Shown piece after piece: positions 35,375 to 43,476 of a stretch of DNA of 64,000 nt; position 1 is the first letter of the stretch; every line of letters begins with the position of its first letter. Origin of the DNA: Streptomyces sp. NBC_00193 (GTDB taxonomy: Bacteria > Actinomycetota > Actinomycetes > Streptomycetales > Streptomycetaceae); the NCBI RefSeq assembly GCF_026342735.1, contig NZ_JAPEMM010000001.1, positions 930,001-994,000 on the forward strand, read 5' to 3'. The position numbers and the translations under genes were made by a program. The notes under the pieces were generated by a model. It searched no databases, was not told the origin of the DNA, and was given only the letters and a program-made list of their open reading frames with translations.

Positions 35375-36177
35375 GGGCCGTGCCGCACGGCGACGGACGC
35401 CTCACCCAGGTCGATGTCGCCCGCCGCCCCGGAGTCGCCGGACCACCCCTCCCCGAGAGCGCTCCGGCGCAGCCCGTGCATCAGCTTCGCCGCTCCCGAC
35501 CCGCAGCAGCACATGATGACGAGGTCGTACCACTGGGTGGTCTCGAGGTGCACCCGCCCGTGCTCAGCAGCGGCCTCGGTGATGAGCCTCAGCCGTCGCA
35601 GCATCCGGCTGAGCAGCCTGTCCCGGTCCCGGGAGGTCTCTCCCCCGTCGGCCCGGCCGTGCAGCCGGGCCACCTCGGCCGGGTGCAGGCCGTGTCGGTG
35701 GCTGCGCCACAGCTGCTCCGGGCCTCCGGCCGCCGGCCCGGTTGGCGGCAGACTCGGGGCCCAGCCCGGCTGCGGATGCACCAGCCGAACTCGTGACTGG
35801 CAGGCGGTGCGCGTCAGCCACCACGACCCACCGTCGGAAACGAGGCGCAGCCCTGGGACACCGTGCAGCGCCCCGTCTTCGGAGAGCCGCGGCAGCACGG
35901 CGTCGAGGACCTCCCGGGAACGGTCCGGGTGCAGGGTCAGGGATGGCTCCACGGGAGCGGGCCGGATGCCGGTGAGGCCGAGTACCGCCGCTCCTGCGAG
36001 TCCGGCGAGGAGCTGGGCGTCGAAAGCCTGCTGATGCGGTGTATCCGCGTCAGGCACGGGCCGCTGCCGGGTGATCAGGCCGTCTTCGGCCCAGCGCATG
36101 CAGGCATGATGCGTGAGACCAGTGGCCTTGCGGCAGATGGTGGCAACACGGTGGCGGTTGTCGGTACGCCGGGACAT
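35320..36177 (-). CDS. Hypothetical protein
   Basis: ATG at 36177 directly after GAGGAGACGT gives 285 residues. The N-terminal 60 residues contain RVATICRKATGLTHHACMRW, which could be a small helical DNA-binding or transfer-associated element, but I cannot assign a family. The middle has LDAVLPRLSEDGALHGVPGL and LRLVSDGGSWWLTRTA; near the end lies a CCCGSG motif. Located in the accessory patch between the nitroreductase and pruA; overlaps the small membrane protein gene, suggesting a two-gene unit. Confidence 0.65.
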   Translation of the reverse strand: MSRRTDNRHRVATICRKATGLTHHACMRWAEDGLITRQRPVPDADTPHQQAFDAQLLAGLAGAAVLGLTGIRPAPVEPSLTLHPDRSREVLDAVLPRLSEDGALHGVPGLRLVSDGGSWWLTRTACQSRVRLVHPQPGWAPSLPPTGPAAGGPEQLWRSHRHGLHPAEVARLHGRADGGETSRDRDRLLSRMLRRLRLITEAAAEHGRVHLETTQWYDLVIMCCCGSGAAKLMHGLRRSALGEGWSGDSGAAGDIDLGEASVAVRHGPCRFQEPADAPDPGRATC

Positions 36178-36371
36178 ACGTCTCCTCGGGCGCCGCCCCG
36201 GCACGGGCACGCAGAAGTCGTACATCTCCGATGTGGAACCCACCCCGCACGGGAACTCGTAAGAGCCCTTCGCCCCCTCGGGTAGCCGGGCCCGAGTGCT
36301 GGAGCGTGTCGCCGTACGCGACAACTAACCGAAGGCTAGCAGCGGTTGACGGGATCCGGAGCGGAAAATGG

Positions 36372-36419
36372 AAACCGCCCCCGCTCCGGACTTGGGGGTA
36401 CCGGAACGGGGGCGGGGTT
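36372..36419 (-). terminator. Terminator of pruA
   Basis: Long stem with arms around 36374-36388 and 36402-36418 (a CG-rich perfect part plus imperfect inner part) followed on the minus strand by UUUCC, 15 bases past the pruA stop. Confidence 0.8.
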
Positions 36420-36433
36420 CAGTGGGGCCGGGG

Positions 36434-38065
36434 TCAGCCCATGTGGGGGTAGCCGTAGTCGGTCGGGGCCACCAGGGTCTCCTTGATGGAGCGGGTCGAG
36501 GTCCAGCGCATCAGGTTCGACGCCGCGCCGGCCTTGTCGTTGGTGCCCGAGGCGCGGCCGCCGCCGAAGGGCTGCTGGCCGACGACGGCACCGGTCGACT
36601 TGTCGTTGATGTAGAAGTTGCCCGCGGCGAAGCGGAGCTTCTCCATCGCGTCGGCCGCCGCGTAGCGGTCCTGGGCGATGACGGCGCCGGTCAGGGCGTA
36701 CGCCGAGACGGACTCCATCTGGGCCAGCATCGCGTCGAACTCGGCGTCCTCGTAGACGTGGATCGCCAGGATCGGGCCGAAGTACTCGGTCGTGAAGACC
36801 TCGTTCTCCGGGTCCGTGCACGCGATGACCGTCGGGCGCACGAAGTAGCCCTCGGAGTCGTCGTACGTGCCGCCCGCGACGATCTCGCAGGTCGGGTCCG
36901 CGATGGCGCGGTCGATCGCGGCCTTGTTCTTCGCGAAGGAGCGCTCGTCGATGACGGCGCCGATGAAGTTCGTCAGGTCGCGGACGTCGCCCATGGTGAT
37001 GCCGTCGACCTCGGCCGCGAAGGCCTCCTTGAAGCCGTCGTTCCAGATCGAGGCCGGGACGTAGGCGCGCGAGGACGCCGAGCACTTCTGGCCCTGGTAC
37101 TCGAAGGAGCCGCGGGTCAGGGCGGTCTTCAGGATCGCGCGGTCCGCGGACGGGTGCGCGACGACGAAGTCCTTGCCGCCGGTCTCGCCGACCAGGCGCG
37201 GGTAGGACTTGTAGTTCTCGATGTTGGTGCCGACCGTCTTCCACAGGTACTGGAAGGTCTTGGTGGAACCGGTGAAGTGGATGCCCGCCAGCTCGGGGTG
37301 GGTCAGCGCCACGTCGGAGACGGCGATGCCGTCGCCCGTCACGAGGTTGATGACGCCCTTCGGCAGGCCGGCCTCCTCCAGCAGCTCCATGAGGAGGACC
37401 GCGGAGTGGGTCTGCGTCGGGGACGGCTTCCACACGACCACGTTGCCCATCAGGGCCGGGGCGGTCGGCAGGTTGCCCGCGATGGCCGTGAAGTTGAACG
37501 GGGTGATCGCGTAGACGAAGCCCTCGAGCGGGCGGTGGTCGCTGCGGTTCCACACGCCGGCGGAGTTGGCGACCGGCTGCTCGGCCAGGATCTGGCGGGC
37601 GAAGTGGACGTTGAAGCGCCAGAAGTCGACGAGCTCGCACGGGGTGTCGATCTCGGCCTGCTGCGCGGTCTTCGACTGGCCCAGCATGGTGGACGCGGCC
37701 AGCTTCTCGCGCCACGGGCCGGACAGCAGCTCGGCGGCGCGCAGGATGATCGCGGCGCGGTCGTCGAAGGACATCGCGCGCCAGGCAGGGGCGGCGGCCA
37801 GGGCGGCGTCGACGGCCTCCTGGGCGTCGGCCCGGGTGGCGTTCGCGTAGGTGCCGATGACCGACTTGTGGTCGTGCGGCTGCACGACGTCGAAGCGCTC
37901 GCCGCCGCCCATCCGCTTGACGCCGTTGATCGTCATCGGGAGGTCGATCGGGTTCTCGGACAGCTGCTTCAGCTGCGTTTCGAGGCGCGCGCGCTCCGGG
38001 GTGCCGGGGGCGTACGAGTGGACCGGCTCGTTGACCGGCACGGGGACCCGGGTTACAGCGTCCAT
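36434..38065 (-). CDS. pruA: L-glutamate gamma-semialdehyde (P5C) dehydrogenase
   Basis: 543-residue aldehyde dehydrogenase; oxidises P5C/glutamate semialdehyde to glutamate with NAD. ATG 38065. GFVYAITPFNFTAIAGN, the NAD-binding HFTGSTKTF, the general-base region RLVGETGGKDFV and the catalytic cysteine in FEYQGQKCSASSR are present. Follows the proline dehydrogenase gene by 33 bases, completing the two-step proline degradation operon. Confidence 0.96.
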   Translation of the reverse strand: MDAVTRVPVPVNEPVHSYAPGTPERARLETQLKQLSENPIDLPMTINGVKRMGGGERFDVVQPHDHKSVIGTYANATRADAQEAVDAALAAAPAWRAMSFDDRAAIILRAAELLSGPWREKLAASTMLGQSKTAQQAEIDTPCELVDFWRFNVHFARQILAEQPVANSAGVWNRSDHRPLEGFVYAITPFNFTAIAGNLPTAPALMGNVVVWKPSPTQTHSAVLLMELLEEAGLPKGVINLVTGDGIAVSDVALTHPELAGIHFTGSTKTFQYLWKTVGTNIENYKSYPRLVGETGGKDFVVAHPSADRAILKTALTRGSFEYQGQKCSASSRAYVPASIWNDGFKEAFAAEVDGITMGDVRDLTNFIGAVIDERSFAKNKAAIDRAIADPTCEIVAGGTYDDSEGYFVRPTVIACTDPENEVFTTEYFGPILAIHVYEDAEFDAMLAQMESVSAYALTGAVIAQDRYAAADAMEKLRFAAGNFYINDKSTGAVVGQQPFGGGRASGTNDKAGAASNLMRWTSTRSIKETLVAPTDYGYPHMG

Positions 38066-38098
38066 GATGCGGGGTGCTCCTTGAGCTAGTGGGAGGGC

Positions 38099-39025
38099 CT
38101 AGTTCTTGGTGATCATCGAGCGGAGGAAGAAGAGCAGGTTGGCCGGCTTCTCCGCGAGGCGCCGCATGAAGTAGCCGTACCAGTCGGTCCCGTACGCCGT
38201 GTAGACGCGCATCCGGTGGCCCTCGGCGGCCAGCCGCAGGTGCTCCTCGCCGCGGATGCCGTACAGCATCTGGAACTCGTACTCGTCCAGCTTGCGGCCC
38301 GCCTTGCGGGCGAGCTCCTGGCCGATGGCGATCAGGCGCGGGTCGTGGGACCCGATCATCGGGTAGCCCTCGCCCTCCATCAGGATCTTCAGGATGCGGA
38401 CGTACGCCTTGTCGATCTCGGCCTTGTCCTGGTACGCGACCTCGGCGGGCTCCTTGTAGGCGCCCTTCACGATGCGCACGCGGCTGCCGGCCGCGGCCAG
38501 GCGGCGGGCGTCGGCCTCGGTGCGGAAGAGGTACGCCTGGATGACGCAGCCGGTCTGCGGGAAGTCCCGGCGCAGCTCCTCGTGGATGGCGAACATCGAG
38601 TCGAGGGTGGTGTGGTCCTCGGCGTCCAGGGTCACGGTGGTGCCGATGGCGGCGGCGGCCTCGACCACCGGGCGGACGTTGGCGAGGGCGAGCTCGTGGC
38701 CGCCCTCCAGCGCCTGGCCGAACATGGACAGCTTCACCGACATCTCGACGGTCTCGCCGAGGCCCAGGTGCGCGAGCTGCTCGATGAGCTCCAGGTACGC
38801 GTCGCGCGCGGCGTGGGACTGCTCCACGGTGGTGATGTCCTCGCCGACGACGTCGAGGGTCACCTCCAGGCCCTTGCCCGTCAGGTCCTCGACGATCGGG
38901 ATGACCTGGTCGACCGTCTCACCGGGGATGAACCGGTTCACCACGGGCTTGGTCACCGGGGCGGCAGAGACGATTCGGCGCATCTTGTCGCTGCGCGAGG
39001 CGGCGAGGATCGCGGGACCCAGCAC
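38099..39025 (-). CDS. Proline dehydrogenase
   Basis: GTG at 39025 six bases after GGAGG; 308 residues. Flavin-dependent TIM barrel that oxidises proline to P5C and passes electrons to quinone. Motifs: VTLDAEDHTTLDSMF, AYLFRTEADARRL, RVRIVKGAYKEPAEVAY and the FAD/substrate segment at DEYEFQMLYGIR. The single-domain form is typical of Actinobacteria. Divergent from the PucR-type regulator. Confidence 0.95.
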   Translation of the reverse strand: MLGPAILAASRSDKMRRIVSAAPVTKPVVNRFIPGETVDQVIPIVEDLTGKGLEVTLDVVGEDITTVEQSHAARDAYLELIEQLAHLGLGETVEMSVKLSMFGQALEGGHELALANVRPVVEAAAAIGTTVTLDAEDHTTLDSMFAIHEELRRDFPQTGCVIQAYLFRTEADARRLAAAGSRVRIVKGAYKEPAEVAYQDKAEIDKAYVRILKILMEGEGYPMIGSHDPRLIAIGQELARKAGRKLDEYEFQMLYGIRGEEHLRLAAEGHRMRVYTAYGTDWYGYFMRRLAEKPANLLFFLRSMITKN

Positions 39026-39226
39026 GGGGTACCTCCAACGGGGGCGGACAGAAGGAGACATTCAGCCCGCGCCGGGACGACGGAGGCCATAAGGAAAACG
39101 CAAGTAAAACCACCGTGAAACCTAGGGATCTCCCCGATCCTCTGCCATCGACAGCTGTCACGCATCCGTGGCCCGGATCTCATACATCTGTCTGAAGAGC
39201 CGGTCCGGGGGTGGGAGAATGTGCGG
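39026..39226. promoter_or_regulatory. Divergent promoter region, proline dehydrogenase / PucR regulator
   Basis: 200 bases between divergent genes, with a perfect 10-bp palindrome GACAGCTGTC at 39150-39159. A possible regulator site; no -35/-10 pair assigned. Confidence 0.45.
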
Positions 39227-40513
39227 GTGAAGGGCGATTACCAGGACCTGGTGGACGAGATTTCGGCGCTGCTCGGCGCTCCGGCGACGCTGGAGAACCG
39301 GGACTTCCGCCTCATCGCCTTCGGCGCGCACGACAGCGATGACGATCTGGCCATGGACCCCGTACGGACCCGCTCGATCCTGACCCGCCAGTCGACGGCG
39401 GCCGTCCGGTCCTGGTTCGAGGGCTTCGGCATCGCCCGCGCCACCGGGCCGGTCAGGATCCCGGCCGCCCCCGACGCCGGTGTCTTCCGGGGCCGGATCT
39501 GCCTGCCGGTGCGCTACCGCGGGATCGTCCAGGGCTACGTATGGCTCCTCGATCAGGAGCCCGGCCCCGACGCGGAGGCGCTGGACGCCGCCATGGAGGT
39601 GGCCCAGCGGATCGGGCTGCTGCTCGCGGAGGAGGCCCGGGCGGGGGCCGACCTGTCCCGGGAGTTCCTCGCGGTGCTCACCGCCGGGCGCGGCTGGCAG
39701 CAGGACATGGCGGTGGCCGCGCTACGGGTGGCACTCGGTCCGAGCGGCGAGGGAGCGCACGCCGCGGTCTGCGTGAGCCCGTGGTCCGGCGAGGCCCCGG
39801 CTTCGGTCCCGGGAGCGGCGGCCGTGTGCGTGGTCCCCTGGCCGGGGGCCGGCGAGCAGCAACCCCACCCGGGCGGCGGCGGCCCGGCGGGGCACTCCCT
39901 CGCGGTCCTGATCCGCCTGCGCGGCGCGGACCCGCTGGCTCCGGCACTCACCGCGATCTCCCGCCTGATGCCCCGCGCGGCCGGCGGGACCGGGGCCGCC
40001 GCCACCCCCGGCACGCCGAAGCAGGTCGCCGCCACCCGGAGCGCAGCGACCGGCGGCAAGACCACCGCACCGGCGGCGGCCGCCGGAGTGACCTCCGGAG
40101 TGACAGCCGGGGTGTCCGACCCCGTGCGGGCGCTCACCGCACTGCCCGCCGCCTGGCAGCAGGCCACCGCCGCCGCCCGGGCCGCAGCCGCCGCCGGCCC
40201 GCGGCTCGGCCCGGTCGCGCAGTGGTCGGCGATCGGGCCCTACCGCATGCTGGCCTCCGTCGCCGAGGAGGCCCTCGACGACCCGGTGGCCCGCGCCCTG
40301 CGCGGCCCGGCCAACCCCGAACTGGCCCGTACGGCCGAGGTGTTCCTGGACTGCGCCGGCCAGGCGGGCCGCGCGGCGGCGGCCCTGGGAATCCACCGCC
40401 AGACCCTGTACTACCGGCTGTCCCGGGTGGAGCAGCTCACCGGGCTCGACCTGGACGAGGGCGAGGACCGCCTGCTCCTCCACATGGCCCTCAAGGCCGC
40501 CCGCCTGGCGTAG
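39227..40513 (+). CDS. PucR-type transcriptional regulator of proline catabolism
   Basis: GTG 39227, nine bases after GGGAG; 428 residues. An N-terminal sensing part with GAHDSDDDL and [17 protein letters not shown], a long Ala/Gly/Thr/Pro-rich linker (about 225-300), and a C-terminal Puc[40 protein letters not shown]. Such proteins activate proline-use genes in Actinobacteria. Its stop overlaps the convergent caspase-NACHT gene by 23 bases. Confidence 0.92.
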   Translation: MKGDYQDLVDEISALLGAPATLENRDFRLIAFGAHDSDDDLAMDPVRTRSILTRQSTAAVRSWFEGFGIARATGPVRIPAAPDAGVFRGRICLPVRYRGIVQGYVWLLDQEPGPDAEALDAAMEVAQRIGLLLAEEARAGADLSREFLAVLTAGRGWQQDMAVAALRVALGPSGEGAHAAVCVSPWSGEAPASVPGAAAVCVVPWPGAGEQQPHPGGGGPAGHSLAVLIRLRGADPLAPALTAISRLMPRAAGGTGAAATPGTPKQVAATRSAATGGKTTAPAAAAGVTSGVTAGVSDPVRALTALPAAWQQATAAARAAAAAGPRLGPVAQWSAIGPYRMLASVAEEALDDPVARALRGPANPELARTAEVFLDCAGQAGRAAAALGIHRQTLYYRLSRVEQLTGLDLDEGEDRLLLHMALKAARLA

Positions 40514-42548
40514 GACGAGGCCGGTCCGCGGCGAGCAGACCCCGCCAGTTCTCGCGCAGGGTGGTGTTCAGGGCGTCGTGGAACAGGCGGTAGACGGTGG
40601 TGCCGTCCGCGGTGTCGGTGGTGAGGTAGCCGCCGAGCGGTGAGGCGAGGAGGTCGGCGATGTCGGTGTCTCCGTAGGTGCGCTCGGGGTCGTCGGCGAC
40701 GGCGTTGGCGAACGCCGGCCAGATCCGTCGCCAGGGAAGGCCGCGGCCCCGGGCGAAGGCGACGGCGCGCAGCAGGTGGACCGCCGTCAGCCGGTCTTCG
40801 GGGTCGGGCCGGTGGGCCTCGAGATCGGCTCGGAAGACACCGAGGACACCGGCGTCGACCGTCGCCAGCCAGGACCGGTCGGCGGGGTCCACGGGGGCGG
40901 GCCGGGCGGCGAGGGAGGCCGCGGCGATGCGGGTCACCAGGAAGGACGTGCCCGCATGAGCGGCCAGGGCGCGCGCCACGGCCGTGACGGTCTGCGGATC
41001 GGTCCCGGCGTAGGGGCTGCCCGGGGTGGTGGCGAGGATGTCGGCGGCGTAGTCGGCCAGGTCTCCGTCGTGCCACCAGGGGGCTTCGTCGACACGGATG
41101 CGGTGCGCCGCGAGCAGCCGTTCGGCCTGGTCGGCGAGTGGCACGCCCCGCGCGGGAGGTGCCGTGGGCGGGGTGCCGTCGTCGCCGCCGGGCGAGCGCA
41201 CGCCGATGATCAGCCGCATCCGCTCGTGGTGGGGGTCGAGGCGGGCCAGGACGCCGGTGAGGAGGGTGAGCGGGTCGCCGGCCTCGTCGAGGGCGTCGAG
41301 GACGACGACGAGCGGCGTGCTGCCGGTGGCGAGCCAGTGCTGCCAGGCGGTGATCCATTCGTCGAGTGACGGCGTGGCCCCCGCGACCGCGGGAGTGGGG
41401 ACGTCGAGGGCCGCGCAGAGTTGGGCGATGACCTCGTGGGCGGTCTTTCCGGTGGCCAGGACCGCCACGTCCACCGCCCCCTCGCGGGGGCGGAGTTCCT
41501 CGGGGACGGTCTCCAGGTGGTCGCGGTAGCGGGCGCGGAACGCGGGGTCGCTCAAGGTCACCAGCCGGGCCAGGGCCGAGGACTTGCCGCTGCCCGCGGC
41601 CCCGGTGACCACCGTCGCCCCCGCCCGGCCACCGGCCGCGGCCATGATGTCCTCGACCAGTTTCCGGCGGCCCGTGAACAGCCAGCCCGGCTCGCTCGAT
41701 CGGGCCACGCCGCGCGAGCGGGGCTCCCAGTGGGCGTTGACGTCGCTCTGGGGCAGCGCCAGGTCGCTGCGGCGCGCGGCGACGGGGGTCCTGTCCTCGG
41801 GGCGGTAGTGGGGATTGGGCAGGCAGGGGTGCGGGCCCGACAGCTGACTGCCCGGCAGCGGGATCAGCCGTTGGCCGACGCCGAGTTTGCCCTGTACGCC
41901 GTCCAGGAACACCCGTACGTCCAGCAGCGGGATCTCCGGTCCGGCGTACGCCTCACCCACCGGGGAGCGCAGTTCGTCGAGGAACGCGGTCACCGCAGCG
42001 GTCAGCGCCCCTGTCACGGCCTCCTTGTCCTTCGTCGCGCTGGGGAGCGCCAGCCAGGTGCCGGGCAGGTTGGTCTCGAACGCGGCGACCTCGGCGATCG
42101 TCTGCCCCGCGAAGCACTGGTCGAGGACCAGGAACAAGTGGCGGATCCGGGTGTCCCTGAGCCAGTTGACCAGGTCCACCGTCCGCAGGGCGGTGGACGC
42201 CAGCCGGTCGGATTCGGTCGCCTTCAGTACCGTCCAGTGCGCGCCTCCCTCGATGACGCCGTGGCCGGTGACGAAGACGACCGCCGCGTCCGCCTCCCGC
42301 CACCGCCGCTCCGGCGGGGGATCCTCCAGGGCGTCGCGAACGGCGCCCTTGGTCGGATCCTCCGCCAGACGCGGGTACAGCGGTGCGAAGGCCCGCGCTC
42401 CGAGGTCGGGTGAACACAGCCACGCGCGCATGGCCTTCACCTCGTCCCCCACGGCCAGGGGCCCGAAGCCGGGATCGTCGTACTCGGAGGTGGCGATGGC
42501 GACGAAGTGCCGTCGCAGGACGTCTTCGTCGGCCGGTGGCGCGCTCAC
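40491..42548 (-). CDS. Caspase-like peptidase fused to NACHT/STAND ATPase
   Basis: 685 residues, GTG at 42548 overlapping the hydrolase stop (GTGA). Residues about 10-230 form a caspase-like (C14) domain: core [14 protein letters not shown], His96 in VFVTGHGV and Cys145 in LVLDQCFAG are the catalytic dyad. A linker leads to a NACHT-type P-loop ATPase: Walker [10 protein letters not shown] (316-324), Walker [11 protein letters not shown] (414-423) and LIIGVRSPG. The C-terminal part (about 520-685) is a helical/winged extension ending [16 protein letters not shown]. No repeat sensor domain follows in this polypeptide, unlike many caspase-NACHT-WD40 fusions; the WD40 part is coded two genes upstream. 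Predicted: ATP-dependent oligomerisation switches on proteolysis. The target is unknown. Confidence 0.9.
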   Translation of the reverse strand: MSAPPADEDVLRRHFVAIATSEYDDPGFGPLAVGDEVKAMRAWLCSPDLGARAFAPLYPRLAEDPTKGAVRDALEDPPPERRWREADAAVVFVTGHGVIEGGAHWTVLKATESDRLASTALRTVDLVNWLRDTRIRHLFLVLDQCFAGQTIAEVAAFETNLPGTWLALPSATKDKEAVTGALTAAVTAFLDELRSPVGEAYAGPEIPLLDVRVFLDGVQGKLGVGQRLIPLPGSQLSGPHPCLPNPHYRPEDRTPVAARRSDLALPQSDVNAHWEPRSRGVARSSEPGWLFTGRRKLVEDIMAAAGGRAGATVVTGAAGSGKSSALARLVTLSDPAFRARYRDHLETVPEELRPREGAVDVAVLATGKTAHEVIAQLCAALDVPTPAVAGATPSLDEWITAWQHWLATGSTPLVVVLDALDEAGDPLTLLTGVLARLDPHHERMRLIIGVRSPGGDDGTPPTAPPARGVPLADQAERLLAAHRIRVDEAPWWHDGDLADYAADILATTPGSPYAGTDPQTVTAVARALAAHAGTSFLVTRIAAASLAARPAPVDPADRSWLATVDAGVLGVFRADLEAHRPDPEDRLTAVHLLRAVAFARGRGLPWRRIWPAFANAVADDPERTYGDTDIADLLASPLGGYLTTDTADGTTVYRLFHDALNTTLRENWRGLLAADRPRPTPGGRP

Positions 42549-43438
42549 CGCGCCAGGTCCGGCAGCGCCTCCAGCACCGCGGCGCCGGTCTGCTTCTTGC
42601 TCAGGTACCGGGACACCGCGTGCGCGTCGCCCCCGTTGTCCACCGTCACGTCGCGCACGCGGGGCCAGTGCTCGGACAGGTCGCCCGCGAACGCCACCGG
42701 GTCACGCGCGTCGCGTACGTTCACCCACTCCTTCAGCCCCGGCGGCAGCCCGCTCGCTCCGTGGTCGGGGTGGGCCATCAGCGCCCGTACGAACCGTGTC
42801 CCCAGCGGCGAGCCCACGGTGAGCAGCAGGTCCAGCTTGCTGCGCGGGTGCCGGCGGACGAACTCGAACGCCACGACCGACCCCAGCGAATGCCCCACCA
42901 GCACCCGGGTGTCGGCCGTGACCGACGCGTCGACGACCGCGTCGATGCCCGCCTTCAGCTCCGGATCGCGCAGATAGCTGCGCACCTGCCGGAAGGCGCC
43001 CACGAACAGCAGGGCCGCCCCGGGCCCGAAGCGCCAGTCCAGTGCCCTGAACGCCACCTGGAAGGGCCGGGGCACCCGCGAGTACCCCTTGGTCGCCTGC
43101 GTCGCGCTCGCCTCGAACGCCTGCGCACCGGCCGCATCGTGCGCCGCCGCGAGCAGTTCCTCCTGCTCCTCGTGGCTCAGCTCCGCCAGGTCCGCCGGGT
43201 CTTCCGCGGCCGCACCGGCCTTGGTTCCGGTTCCGGCTCGGGCTCCGGTTCCGGTGCGGCCGGTGGCGTCCAGGAACAGCCGCCCGTAGTAGGCCAGGTC
43301 GAACGGCAGCTCGGCCACGCGCCGTCCGGACAGGGCCGCTTCCACACCGTCCGTCAGCGACGGACTCCACACTGCCGCCAACTGGCCGCGCCCCAGCTGC
43401 TGCTGGGCAATCCCGTGCACCCCGACGATCACCGACAC
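42545..43438 (-). CDS. Alpha/beta hydrolase of the caspase-NACHT operon
   Basis: GTG at 43438, eight bases after GAGGGG, gives 297 residues. Start MSVIVGVHGIAQQQLGRG is the usual first strand and oxyanion loop of an alpha/beta hydrolase. The nucleophile elbow is GHSLGS (Ser184), with Asp246 in RDARDPV and His273 in GGDAHAV as likely triad. Between about residues 55 and 150 an Ala/Gly/Glu-rich, partly hydrophobic insert (PGAALLFVGAFR) may act as a lid or membrane contact. No signal peptide. It could be a lipase/esterase effector or a processed substrate of the caspase. It overlaps the caspase gene by four bases and follows the WD40 gene by 38 bases. Confidence 0.85.
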   Translation of the reverse strand: MSVIVGVHGIAQQQLGRGQLAAVWSPSLTDGVEAALSGRRVAELPFDLAYYGRLFLDATGRTGTGARAGTGTKAGAAAEDPADLAELSHEEQEELLAAAHDAAGAQAFEASATQATKGYSRVPRPFQVAFRALDWRFGPGAALLFVGAFRQVRSYLRDPELKAGIDAVVDASVTADTRVLVGHSLGSVVAFEFVRRHPRSKLDLLLTVGSPLGTRFVRALMAHPDHGASGLPPGLKEWVNVRDARDPVAFAGDLSEHWPRVRDVTVDNGGDAHAVSRYLSKKQTGAAVLEALPDLAR

Positions 43439-43476
43439 TCCACACACCCCTCTGCCTCGCGCCAACCCGTTCGCAC

